Assembly (NCBI RefSeq): GCF_052076145.1
Contig: NZ_CP197246.1
Span: 7,626,001 to 7,690,000 of the forward strand
Length of the DNA: 64,000 nt
Source: Kitasatospora sp052076145
GTDB taxonomy: Bacteria > Actinomycetota > Actinomycetes > Streptomycetales > Streptomycetaceae
Direction: 5' to 3'
This document shows positions 38,186 to 47,046 of the stretch, one piece after another. The notes below the pieces were generated by a model, which saw nothing but the letters and a program-made list of their open reading frames with translations, was not told where the DNA came from and ran no database searches. Each line of letters opens with the position of its first letter. Position 1 is the first letter of the stretch. The position numbers and the translations under genes were made by a program.

Positions 38186-39520
38186 ATGGACACTGACGTC
38201 TCAGTCGTCGCCCCCGGCGGCGGTGAGGTGATCGACCTCGGGCGGGCGCGGATCCGCGTCCTGGAGGACGGCACCGGCACCGCGCACCGGCTCGGGGTCG
38301 CCGAGATCACCATCCCGCCCCGCGCCGAGGGGCCGCCCCAGCACCGCCACGCCGAGCACGACGAGGGCTTCTACGTGGTCTCCGGAACCGCCCGCTTCAC
38401 CGTCGGCCACGATGTGCACGAGGCTCCCGCCGGAACGTTCGTCATGGTCCCGCCGGGAGCCCCGCACACCTTCGCCAACCCCGGTGGCCAGCCCCTGGTC
38501 ATGGTCAACACCTTCACCCCGGACCTGTACGTCCGGTACTTCCAGGACCTGCGCGACATGATCGCCGACGGCCGACCCATGACCCCGCAGAATCTCGCCC
38601 AGGTCATGGCGCGTTACGCCACGACGGCGGTCACCGGTCTCCCGCACACCGCACCCGCGCACACCTCACCCGCGGCCGAGCAGAAGGAAGCCGAACCCAT
38701 GGGCGTCACCGCTCCCACCAGCACGTCCCGCACCATAGACCTGCGCCACGGCCTCGGCGTGACCGTGCAGGAGTTCGGCGAGCACCGCGACGGCGCCGCC
38801 GTGCTGGTGCTCCACGGCGGCGCCGGGCCCCGGTCGATGGCCGGGTTCGCAGCTGCCCTGTCCGAGCATGCCCACGTCGTCGTGCCCACCCACCCAGGCT
38901 TCGACGGCACAGCCCGTCCCGAGAACGTCGACACGGTCGCCGACCTGGCCTGCGCCTACCTCGACCTCCTCGACGAACTCGGCCTGGATGGAGTGCTGGT
39001 GGCCGGCAGCTCGGTCGGCGGCTGGATCGCCGCCGAGATGGCACTGCGCGACACCCGGGGCCGGATCGGCGCACTGGTCCTGCTCGGCTCCACGGGCATC
39101 ACCCCCGAGCCGCCGCTGGCTATTGCCGACCCTGCCGAGCTCGGCCCGGTCCGCACCGGCGAACTGGCCTTCCACAACCCTGCGCTGCGCCTCGACCCCG
39201 CCGCGCTCAGCGAGCAGCAGAAGACCGCCATGGCCGCCAATCAGCGCGCCCTGGCGGTGTACGCCGGGGCCCCGTTCTGCCACGACCCCAAGCTCCGCGG
39301 CCGGTTGCACCGAGTGACGGTCCCGGTCCTGGTGATCGCGGGCGAGCAGGACGGCATCGTGCCGCTGGAGTACGAGCGGCAGCTGGCCGGGGCATTCCCC
39401 CGGGCCACCTTCCGGCCCATTGCCGAGGCCGGGCACTTCCCCCACCTCGAGCAGCCCGCCTCGGTCATGGCCTCCATAGGTGACTTTGTCGACAGCCTGG
39501 TCAAGCCCGACGGCGAGTGA
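38186..39520 (+). CDS. Cupin-alpha/beta hydrolase fusion protein
   Basis: A 444-residue fusion. Residues about 1-150 are a cupin (HRHAEHDEGFYVVSGTARFT and APAGTFVMVPPGAPHTFANP hold the metal-binding His/Glu set). After a linker (HTAPAHTSPAAEQKEAEP) comes an alpha/beta hydrolase: VLVLHGGAGP for the oxyanion hole, GSSVGGW nucleophile elbow, the Asp in AGEQDGIVP and His in AGHFPHLEQP. AAGGAT precedes the ATG at 38186. AAGGA also precedes an internal in-frame ATG at 38699, so the hydrolase may be made alone too. Substrate unknown; the TetR neighbour suggests an inducible catabolic or detoxifying step. Confidence 0.85.
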   Translation: MDTDVSVVAPGGGEVIDLGRARIRVLEDGTGTAHRLGVAEITIPPRAEGPPQHRHAEHDEGFYVVSGTARFTVGHDVHEAPAGTFVMVPPGAPHTFANPGGQPLVMVNTFTPDLYVRYFQDLRDMIADGRPMTPQNLAQVMARYATTAVTGLPHTAPAHTSPAAEQKEAEPMGVTAPTSTSRTIDLRHGLGVTVQEFGEHRDGAAVLVLHGGAGPRSMAGFAAALSEHAHVVVPTHPGFDGTARPENVDTVADLACAYLDLLDELGLDGVLVAGSSVGGWIAAEMALRDTRGRIGALVLLGSTGITPEPPLAIADPAELGPVRTGELAFHNPALRLDPAALSEQQKTAMAANQRALAVYAGAPFCHDPKLRGRLHRVTVPVLVIAGEQDGIVPLEYERQLAGAFPRATFRPIAEAGHFPHLEQPASVMASIGDFVDSLVKPDGE

Positions 39521-39597
39521 CATCCGCGACCGTGACCGCGCTCCGGGGGGACCGCTGCGGCCTGGCAGGCATGGAGGCAGAAACCACTGTCGTCGGG

Positions 39598-39975
39598 CTA
39601 CTCGGCCGGCGGGGTCCGGCCGCTTGCAGCGCTGCACGGCGCGGCCGGAGCGGGGTCACCGCCGCGCTGCCCGTGGGCGTGGAGAGCGAGGCTGGTGAGG
39701 GTGAGCAGCAGCCGGGCGTCCGACGCGGACCCGAGCCGGACGGTGCCCCAGGGGGAGCCGTCCTGCAGCCGGACCCCCGGCGAGTGCTCCAGCTCCTCGC
39801 CCAGCCGACGGATGACCGAGGCGGTCAGGTTCACGTCGGCGCTCTGGGAGGAGTAGATATGGACGATCTCGCTGCTCCCGGCGACGAGCGCCTGGCCGAT
39901 GCCGCAGCTCGGCGGAGCGGGCTGTAGGTCGGGCCAGGACAGGAGCTGTTCCAGGGCATATTCGGCATCGTTCAC
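39598..39975 (-). CDS. Luciferase-domain (DUF5519-like) protein
   Basis: A 125-residue protein that resembles the small DUF5519 proteins named luciferase family by annotation: ALEQLLSWPDLQPAPPSCG, SEIVHIYSSQSADVNLT, VIRRLGEEL and SPWGTVRLGSASDARLLLTL. The GTG at 39975 gives a compact protein, but no good Shine-Dalgarno is visible and the frame is open to 40137. Function unknown. Confidence 0.6.
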   Translation of the reverse strand: MNDAEYALEQLLSWPDLQPAPPSCGIGQALVAGSSEIVHIYSSQSADVNLTASVIRRLGEELEHSPGVRLQDGSPWGTVRLGSASDARLLLTLTSLALHAHGQRGGDPAPAAPCSAASGRTPPAE

Positions 39976-40194
39976 GCTGACATCATGGGCTTGCTCCGAG
40001 TGAGCCACCAGCTCCTGCCGCGCCGTTCCCGCGCTCGAGTTGTCGAACGGCAACGCCAAGCCGGTGGGAACCTCCGCGCGGCGGCATGAGCGAGGCAGGC
40101 CTGATGCCGATGACCGGCCCGCGATCCGGTGCCGCATTCGCGGGCATGGAGCAACGGATTCTCCGGGGCGGAACCACTACGGCGGGCGTGCCTG

Positions 40195-41714
40195 TCAATC
40201 GAGTGTCGAGGCCCAGCCGCGCAGGGCCTCGACGTACAGTCGCGGGTCGTGTGTGTGCATGAGGTGGGTGGCGTTCGGGAACGTCGGGTAGCCGAACCGC
40301 TGCCCGTCGGCGAGTGTCGGCTTCCAGGGCGGACTGGTTGCTCCGTTCGGGCAAGTCAGCGTCTTGTCATCCCAGTTGGGGTGGGAGTCCTCCTTGTTGA
40401 AGCCCGGCAGTGCGGTTCTGGGTACGAGCCTGACCGGGCCGACCAGGTCGATCCCGTGCTCGGCCCTGGCCCGGTGGATGGTGGACGGGGTGACGTAGCC
40501 GCCGTCGACGAGGTGCTCGGCCGGGGCATGGCCGCGCGTCGCGAGGTCGGCGTGGATCTTCTCCAGGGCGTCGATGTCCTGCTCGGGCGCCGGTGTGGTG
40601 GCGACGTGAACGATGACGTTCGGCAGGCCCTCGTCGCAGGTCTCTGTCTGGTGGTCCTTGCAGCCAACCCACTCGGCCTTGCCGGGCTTGTGGCTGAAGC
40701 GCGCCCGCGGGTCGTGCGGGGAGACGATCTCCACCGACGACCAGGGCGTGGTGGCCGAAGCGGGATCCGGGCTCCCACCGGCAGCGGCCGCCCCGGAAGC
40801 AGCCCGCCTGCCTGTCGTGCGCCGGCTGAGCCGGTCGCGGGTCTGCTTGGGCCCGCGCCAGCACAGGTCACCGTGTTCGTCGTACCAGTACTGCTGGACC
40901 CAGACCTGTCGCATCACCTCTACCTTGGGCAGCCGCCGGAGCCGGGCCGGAGCGTCAGGGGCGAGAAGAGCGCGGAACAGGCGCATCCCGTCCTCGCCGA
41001 CCGTGAGCGCGTACTGCTCGCGTTCCTTCGCCTCCCGCAGGCAGCCGTTCATAGCGCGCCGGCCGGCTGTAACGCCGGGCCCACTCATCAGTGACCAGCG
41101 CAGACACCCAGTCCTCGTCGGCGGCAGTCAACTCCTCCAGGGCCGCCCGCAGGGTCTCACCGACGAGCTCGGTCCGGTCCAGGCGCCGCACCGCCGCCAG
41201 GACGTGGGTGGAGTCGGTCCGCTGTCGTCCCCGCCGTTTGACCAGCCCCGCCTCCACCAGCCGTTCCACCATCACCGTCAGCAACCGGTCCGCTCGGTCG
41301 CCCTCGGCCATCCGGTCACGGAACTCGCTGAGCACCGAGAAATCGAAGCCCGGATCATCCAACTCCAGTCCCAGGCAGTAATTTCCAGTCCAGACGACAC
41401 CGGACGGCCTCGGCAGCCTGACGATCGGTGAGGTTCTGCGCGTACTGCAGCACCGACACCAACGCCAGTCGCGCCGGTGACAGACCACGACGTCCGTCAG
41501 CGGGATACCAGTCGGCGAAATCCTCGTCCGTGAACAGACCATCCAGATGATCCCGCACCCACATCGCAGCCGTGCCCCGAGGATTGCTCGCCCGCGCCAT
41601 CCGCGTGGTCAGCGGCGGGATCTCCCGCCCCGACCATGAACCCATCGCCACCGCAGTCCACCCCTCTGACCAGCCCAATCTCCAGGCCAGGACAGCAGAC
41701 AAGCACGGGCGCAA
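40195..41714 (-). pseudogene. IS1182-family transposase, frameshifted and truncated
   Basis: The transposase is spread over three frames: FADWYPADGRRGLSPARLAL and QNLTDRQAAEAVRCRLDWK (41400-41700), then DPGFDFSVLSEFRDRMAEGD and QRTDSTHVLAAVRRLDR (about 41150-41370), then SPHDPRARFSHKPGKAEWVG and LVDGGYVTP (40300-40750). The catalytic Asp region VDGGY is there but the C-terminal Cys-rich part stops after TCPNGATSPPW. The last 30 residues (THLMHTHDPRLYVEALRG) look like the end of an unrelated alpha/beta hydrolase, so the element is also truncated at its left end. Confidence 0.8.
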
Positions 41715-41886
41715 TCAGCCGAACTACGGCAACCTCACTCTCGCCAGTGAAGATCACCAACAGCATCCCGAATACGGGACAGAGCCAAGAAGCTGACACT
41801 CCCCGGAGGACTCTCGGCAGGGGCCGCACGTGCGCCGTCCGTCGTCCGCCGTGCTAAGCGGCGCCGCCGGGCCGAGAGGTCCGCGA

Positions 41887-42599
41887 TCAGTCCGCCGTGG
41901 CGATGAGCGGCTGGAGCAGTATGTCGGGTTGGGCGCGCTGGAAGGCGTTCAGCTGCCACTTGTCGGCGAACAAGGCCAGCAGCACGTCGTCCGAGCGGCG
42001 GGTGAGCACCTCGCCGTTGATCAGGCGGGCTTTGGCCAGGGCAGCGGCGCCGTCGGCGTCAGTGATCCGGGCCACGCGGTAGGAGAGCTGGTCGAGGGCG
42101 ATTGGGGAAGAGAACTCGTGCTCCATCCGGTGCAGGATCACATCGAACTGCATCGGGCCGACTGCGGCCATGACCGGCGCCTGGTCGCCACGCCGGTCGG
42201 AGACGAGCACCTGGATCACGCCTTCCTCATCGAGTTGGGCGACGCCCTTGCGGAACTGCTTGGACCGGCTGATGTCCTTGGGCCGTGCCACCGCGAAGTA
42301 CTCGGGGGCGAAGGCGGGCAGCGGGGGAAACTCGGTCTTCTTGCCGGTGAAGAGGGTGTCGCCGACCCGCAGCGCGCTCGCGTTGATCAGGCCGACCACA
42401 TCGCCGGGGTACGCGGTGTCGACCACGGTGCGCTCGGCTCCGAAGACGGTGTGCGCGTACTTGGTTGCGAACGAGCGGCCGCTGGCCGCCCGGGTGACGT
42501 GCATGCTGCGCTCGAAGACGCCGGAGCAGACTCGGACGAAGGCGATCCGGTCGCGATGGGCGGGGTCCATGTTCGCCTGGATCTTGAACACCAGGCCGG
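41887..42599 (-). pseudogene. prfC: prfC (release factor 3) 3' remnant
   Basis: The last about 236 residues of peptide chain release factor RF3: GLVFKIQANMDPAHRDR, AFVRVCSGVFER, DTLFTGKKTEFPPLPAFAPE, QFDVILHRMEHEF and KWQLNAFQ are characteristic. The GTPase domain is missing; at about 42600 the sequence changes into an integrase fragment in another frame. RF3 helps recycle release factors; this copy cannot do so. A normal copy should exist elsewhere. Confidence 0.88.
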
Positions 42600-42800
42600 A
42601 CGGACGGCGGCGTTCAGCGCGTTGCGCAGGGTGGATGCGGCCTTGTAGACGGTGACCCGGCCCTGCCCGGCTTCCAGCTGGGCGACGATCCACTCGTCGA
42701 TGTGCTTGGGCCGAAGGTCGAGCAGCCGTAGGCGACCGAAGGCTGGGATGAGGTCGCGTTCGACACAGGCCGCGTAGCCGGTCTTCGAATGGGCTTCTCC
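42600..42800 (-). pseudogene. Tyrosine integrase N-terminal fragment fused to prfC
   Basis: Reverse-strand frame reading YAACVERDLIPAFGRLRLLD, LRPKHIDEWIVAQLEAGQG and VYKAASTLRNALNAAV, the core-binding (SAM-like) domain of a phage-type integrase. It runs into the prfC remnant out of frame. The catalytic domain is absent. Confidence 0.75.
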
Positions 42801-43123
42801 CCGGTGTCGAAGCGGGCGTGGTTTCCCGGAAGTGGGCGTGCCTGTGGAGCCCGCGGCGTCAGGTGTGGTGGTGGCTCCGGGGCTGAGCGGGTGTCAGTGA
42901 TGGACCGGCAGGGGCCGACCGTTTGGCTGGTCCTTGCCGCGTTCTGGGCGGCCTAGTGGACCGGGGTGGCTGTAGCTGTGCGGTTGTGTCAGGCCGCGTG
43001 ACTGAACAGCGGGTTTGGCAAGGGGCTGGCGAGGGCGTCGGTGCCGCAGTGGGTGCGGGACTGGGCGAGGTGGAGCCTGGTTTCGATGGTGTTCACGGCG
43101 GCCCTGGCGACGTCCCAGGTCAG
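42801..43123. other. Gap with an unidentified reverse-strand protein end
   Basis: Mostly non-coding. The reverse frame 42989-43123 reads TWDVARAAVNTIETRLHLAQ and LASPLPNPLFSHAA before a stop and could be the C-terminus of a lost gene. It abuts the 40-bp repeat at 43124, as the integrase remnant at 49782 abuts the second copy. Confidence 0.35.
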
Positions 43124-43146
43124 GTGTAATGGTGACGTCGGCTATT
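43124..43146. repeat. Left half of a 40-bp repeat split by IS1634
   Basis: GTGTAATGGTGACGTCGG then CTATT. With the right half at 45156-45178 (CTATTGGAACTGTCCGAATGCCT) it matches 49780-49820 at nearly every base. CTATT is duplicated by the IS1634 insertion. Confidence 0.85.
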
Positions 43147-45155
43147 CCCGAGTTCGACAGTGTGTGGGCACATAACTGGGCCGGATATCGGGGGTGACCT
43201 GCGGGTTCCGGCATGACAGCGCGCCGGGGTCGTGTGTCCACGGCTCCAGTGGATGTTTGCCCAGTTCAGGGGCTATTCGGCAGGCGTGAGGCCGCTCATC
43301 TTTGGTGGCATCGGGACGCCGCAGTCCCGGAAGATCCGGGCCTGGGCCTCGGTGGTGTCGGTGGTCTGCCGGAGGCGTCCGGCGGGCCCGGCGAGGGTGA
43401 CCTGGTGGAGCCTCTGGAGTTCGGTTCTGATGGACCGCCAGGTGGTGTCGGTGCGGCGTTCGGCCACGCGGATCAGCAGCAGGGCCAGCCAGCACAGCAG
43501 CACGTGGGCGCGGATCCGGTCGTCCACGCGGTGGTAGACCGGTCGCAGATACAAGGTCGACTTCATGGTGCGGAAGGCCCGTTCGGCTTCCAGGAGGTTC
43601 TTGTAGCCGAGGGCGACGTCCTCGGCGGTCAGGTCCGGGTCGGAGGTCGCCAGGAGGTACTTGCCGTCGAGGTTGGCCTCGGTCTTGACCTTGGCGCGGT
43701 CGATGGAGAGCCGGCCGGTCTGGGACTGCTTGAGCCATCGGCCGAGCGAGGGATGGTCGCGAAGTGCGCACTCGGCCTTGCGGTGCACGGTGTCCGGCGG
43801 TGGGACGGCGCGCTTGAGGCCCGCCTTGGCGGCCTTGTCCTTCGCCCTCTTCGCGTCCTGGGCGCGGGCGGTGGCGATGCGTGCCAGCTCTTCGGTGATC
43901 GCGGTGAGTTGTTCCTCGCGGCGTCGGGCGTCTCGTTCGGCTTCGGCGGGGTTGTGGCAGATGATCCAGCGTCGGCCGGGGTCGGAGTCCAGGCGGACCT
44001 CCCTGACCCGCAGGTTGTCGCGGACCTGCTGGTAGCGGCCCTGTCGGGCGAGGGCCTCGGTGGCCTTCGTCGATCCCTCACGCATCTTGACGCCGGTGAT
44101 GTAGTGGCCGCCGGCCTTCTTGAGGCAGGCGAGGTTGGATTCGCCGGAGAAGCCGGAGTCGGTGACGGTCACCACCCGCCCCAGCCGCCAGGCCCGCAGG
44201 TCGGCCTTGACCTGGGTGATGACCGTCTGGTCGTTGGTGTTGCCGGGCCAGGTCCAGATCCGCACCGGGATGCCTTCGCGGGTGACGGCCAGTCCGATCA
44301 CGATCTGCGGCAGGTCCTTGCGGTGGTCCTTGGAGTGTCCGTAGCGGCGAAGCGCGTCGTCGCTGTCGTCGGCCTCGTCCCGTTCGAAGTAGGTGCTGGT
44401 GGTGTCGAAGAAGATCAGGTCGACTTCGAGGTCGAGGAGGTTCGCGGCGGCGAAGAACACCGCTTCCTGGACAGCGGCTTGGGTGTGTTCGTCGACCAGC
44501 AGGTCCATGGCTCGGTAGGCGTGTTGCTCGGCGAGTTCCTCGATGCCGGGCACGACCGCGTCCTTGCCGGCCCACTCAGCGGCGGCCCGCTTGGAGCTCG
44601 GGGCGACGGCGCGGTTGGCGACCAGTGCGAACAGAGCGCGTTCCACATCGGTGCGGAACTGCCGCGCGTCCAGTACCTTCGCGAGCGCCTGGTCGATGCC
44701 CAGCAGCTTCCACAGGCCGTCCAGCAGCCACACCGTCCCGATCGGCCGGGATGACTCCACCGCGAGCGGGCCGCCTTCCAGGCCCAGCGGCGCGGCCACA
44801 TCCGCGTCCCCGTCGCCGAGATAGCGGTTGAGAGAGTCGACCAGCCGCCGCAGGGAGTCCAGGTCGAGCCTGTCCTCCCGACCCAGGTTGAGCAGCACAT
44901 CGGCCTGTGTCGTGCCGCCGACGCGCCGGTTCGTCGCCAGCTGCACATAGCGCACCACACTGCCGTCCCGGTTCCGGCGCTGGGTCTTCCGCACGTACAT
45001 GCCCGCAGGATGCGACAGAACCCCAGCTCACGGCAGCTAAATCAGCAAACCCGCATGTCCGCACCCCAGATCTGCTCTAGACCACTCAGATCACGCTGAC
45101 CAGCGAAGACAATCGATCAGACCCGGTCGTGTGCCCGCAGACTGTCGAACCCGGG
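43147..45155 (-). mobile_element. IS1634-family element
   Basis: A 2009-bp element with terminal inverted repeats at 43147-43172 and 45130-45155 (CCCGAGTTCGACAG and CCCGGGTTCGACAG, continuing GGGCACA) and a 5-bp target duplication CTATT (43142-43146, 45156-45160). It holds a single transposase gene and splits a 40-bp repeat whose intact relative is at 49780. Confidence 0.87.
43273..45000 (-). CDS. IS1634-family DDE transposase
   Basis: A 575-residue transposase. It begins MYVRKTQRRNRDGSVVRYVQ as usual for the family; catalytic Asp residues are in LIFFDTTSTYF and VVTVTDSGFSGE, and the late YKNLLEAERAFRTMKSTL segment holds the Glu (Y-(2)-R-like signature). Length is normal and no frameshift is seen, so the element may be active. 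Confidence 0.92.
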   Translation of the reverse strand: MYVRKTQRRNRDGSVVRYVQLATNRRVGGTTQADVLLNLGREDRLDLDSLRRLVDSLNRYLGDGDADVAAPLGLEGGPLAVESSRPIGTVWLLDGLWKLLGIDQALAKVLDARQFRTDVERALFALVANRAVAPSSKRAAAEWAGKDAVVPGIEELAEQHAYRAMDLLVDEHTQAAVQEAVFFAAANLLDLEVDLIFFDTTSTYFERDEADDSDDALRRYGHSKDHRKDLPQIVIGLAVTREGIPVRIWTWPGNTNDQTVITQVKADLRAWRLGRVVTVTDSGFSGESNLACLKKAGGHYITGVKMREGSTKATEALARQGRYQQVRDNLRVREVRLDSDPGRRWIICHNPAEAERDARRREEQLTAITEELARIATARAQDAKRAKDKAAKAGLKRAVPPPDTVHRKAECALRDHPSLGRWLKQSQTGRLSIDRAKVKTEANLDGKYLLATSDPDLTAEDVALGYKNLLEAERAFRTMKSTLYLRPVYHRVDDRIRAHVLLCWLALLLIRVAERRTDTTWRSIRTELQRLHQVTLAGPAGRLRQTTDTTEAQARIFRDCGVPMPPKMSGLTPAE

Positions 45156-45215
45156 CTATTGGAACTGTCCGAATGCCTTGCCCCGGACGCTCAGAGGTCG
45201 TTTTCTCCCCATGTT

Positions 45216-46085
45216 TTATCCCGGTATCAGCTGTTTGGTCTGTGGTGTCGGGTCGCGCCAGGAGATGGTGTTCTCGCCGGTGAGGCGGCGGGCCATGAGG
45301 TCGGTCATGGCGAGGTGGATCATGGCTTCGGAGCGGGCTGGGAGGGTTTCGTAGTCGCGGGCCAGGCGGCGGTGGAGCATGAGCCATCCGTAGGTTCGCT
45401 CTACTGCCCAACGCTTCGGTATCGGGGTGAATCCCCTGGTCCCCGGGGTGCGTGTGGTGATTTCCAGGTCGATGCCAAGGGTGGCGGCATGTTCGACGAG
45501 GTATTGGCGGTAGCCGCCGTCGACCCACACCTTGCGGATGCCGGGGTGTTCGGCCGCGACCTGGTCGAGGAGCCGGGTGCCGGCGACGGAGTCCTGGACG
45601 CTGGCCGCGGTGACCCGTACCGCGAGCAGGAGGCCGAGTGTGTCGACGACGATGCTGCGTTTCCTGCCCACGATCTTCTTTCCGGCGTCGATGCCCTGGG
45701 TGGAGGCGTGGACGCTGGTGGAGGTCTTGACGCTCTGGGCGTCGATCACGCAGGCCGACGGTTCGCCGTCCCGGCCCTCCTTCTGTCGCAACAGTTGCCT
45801 GAGCAGGCCGTTGAGCTGGGTGAACACGCCTTCCTGCTGCCACTTCGCGAAGTAGCCGTAGACCGTGTTCCAGTGCGGGAAGTCGTGTGGGAGGTAGCGC
45901 CACTGGACGCCGGTGCGGTCCACGTACAGGATCGCGTCCATGATGTCGCGCAGGTCGTGCTCCGGTGGCCGGCCGAAGTCCAGTGCCCGGCCGCGGCGCT
46001 CGAAGCGCCAGGCGGACAGGACCGGCTCGATCAACTCCCAGCGGGCATCGGACAGATCACTCGGATACGGGCGTCGCGTCGGCAT
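45216..46085 (-). CDS. IS5-family transposase
   Basis: A 289-residue DDE transposase of the IS5 group. The N-terminus is YPSDLSDARWELIEPVL; the catalytic residues are in CVIDAQSVKTS (Asp), VWVDGGYRQ (Asp) and RWAVERTYGWL (Glu). The frame is intact. I could not define the inverted repeats; the left end must lie between 45179 and 45215 and the right end between 46086 and about 46290. Confidence 0.92.
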   Translation of the reverse strand: MPTRRPYPSDLSDARWELIEPVLSAWRFERRGRALDFGRPPEHDLRDIMDAILYVDRTGVQWRYLPHDFPHWNTVYGYFAKWQQEGVFTQLNGLLRQLLRQKEGRDGEPSACVIDAQSVKTSTSVHASTQGIDAGKKIVGRKRSIVVDTLGLLLAVRVTAASVQDSVAGTRLLDQVAAEHPGIRKVWVDGGYRQYLVEHAATLGIDLEITTRTPGTRGFTPIPKRWAVERTYGWLMLHRRLARDYETLPARSEAMIHLAMTDLMARRLTGENTISWRDPTPQTKQLIPG

Positions 46086-46209
46086 GCTTTCGGCGTACCG
46101 CCGCGGACCGAGTGCGCCCAGGCGTGCGTCGATGGCACCAGAAGCACGCAGTCACGAAGGCCGGACGTCTTGGGATGAGACAGGCGCAAACCGCGTTCTG
46201 CCCCAACTG

Positions 46210-47046
46210 TCACCCCGTCCGACCCCCATACCCCAGCCACACCTGCCGCCTCTTCCGCACCACGCCCACGCTCTCCGAGAATTGACCTATATGCGGGTGG
46301 AACAGATGAAAACGACCTCTCATAAGCTGTGTGAGAAGGGGGGCGAGTTCGGTCAGTGTCCTGATGCGTGGGACCGATGTGACGGAGGCGATGTCGCGCC
46401 GGTCGAGCCAGATCCCGTGCAGCCCGGCGGCGATGGCCGCTTCTGCGTCCGTCTGGAGTCGGTCTCCGACGTAGACCACCTGTGAAGGTTGGAGCTGAAG
46501 CTCGCTGCATGCGGTCCGGAAGATCTTCGCGTCGGGTTTGGCGGCGCCTGCCTCGCTGGAGATGGTGGCATGCTGCAGCAGGCTGGTGAGACCGACGTGT
46601 TGGAGCTTGCGGCGTTGCTGGTCAGCGTCTCCGTTGGTGATGACGCCGAGCCGAAGCTGTCGGGGCTCGGCCGTCAGGACGGCCAGGGCTGGGGTCACGT
46701 CGTTGTAGGTCTGCCAGGCGGCCTCGTAGCGACTCAGGTACTGAGCGAACCAGTCATCCGCCTTCTCGTCTGACCATGCGCCGAGGCCGAACTCGTCGGC
46801 GAGACGTGTGATGCGCAGGCGACGTTGCTCGTGGAAGGTCAGTTCACCAGCCAGGTAACGGTCCATCGCCCATGCTTCCAGCTCCCGCCAGCGGCGGACG
46901 ACTCGATCTCGTTCGAGAGAAGACGGGGCGAAGGGGGAGAGGAAGCTGGCGGCAACTGCTTCTTCGGCAGCGGCGTCATGGTCGACAAGCGTTCCGTCCA
47001 GATCGAACAGCACAGCTTCAATGGGGAGAGATGGCACGTTGCTCAT
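46210..47046 (-). CDS. HAD-superfamily hydrolase, coupled to the recombinase operon
   Basis: A 278-residue HAD phosphatase-like protein. Motif I is LFDLDGTLVD (nucleophile and acid Asp), motif II VITNGD, motif III AAKPDAKIF with VGDRLQTDAEAA. The C-terminal 34 residues (after LLTQLMRG) do not belong to the fold and seem to be read into sequence near the IS5 element, so the natural stop may be lost. Its ATG overlaps the TGA of the zinc-ribbon recombinase gene (ATGA, 47043-47046), so it is translated from the same mRNA as a fourth gene. Substrate unknown. Confidence 0.83.
   Translation of the reverse strand: MSNVPSLPIEAVLFDLDGTLVDHDAAAEEAVAASFLSPFAPSSLERDRVVRRWRELEAWAMDRYLAGELTFHEQRRLRITRLADEFGLGAWSDEKADDWFAQYLSRYEAAWQTYNDVTPALAVLTAEPRQLRLGVITNGDADQQRRKLQHVGLTSLLQHATISSEAGAAKPDAKIFRTACSELQLQPSQVVYVGDRLQTDAEAAIAAGLHGIWLDRRDIASVTSVPRIRTLTELAPLLTQLMRGRFHLFHPHIGQFSESVGVVRKRRQVWLGYGGRTG

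Noticed and set aside
41887..42599. A complete translation GTPase gene
   Set aside because: No P-loop or G motifs; only domains after the GTPase are present.
45161..46300. Terminal inverted repeats of the IS5 element
   Set aside because: I could not find a convincing pair by eye; an alignment of other copies would be decisive.
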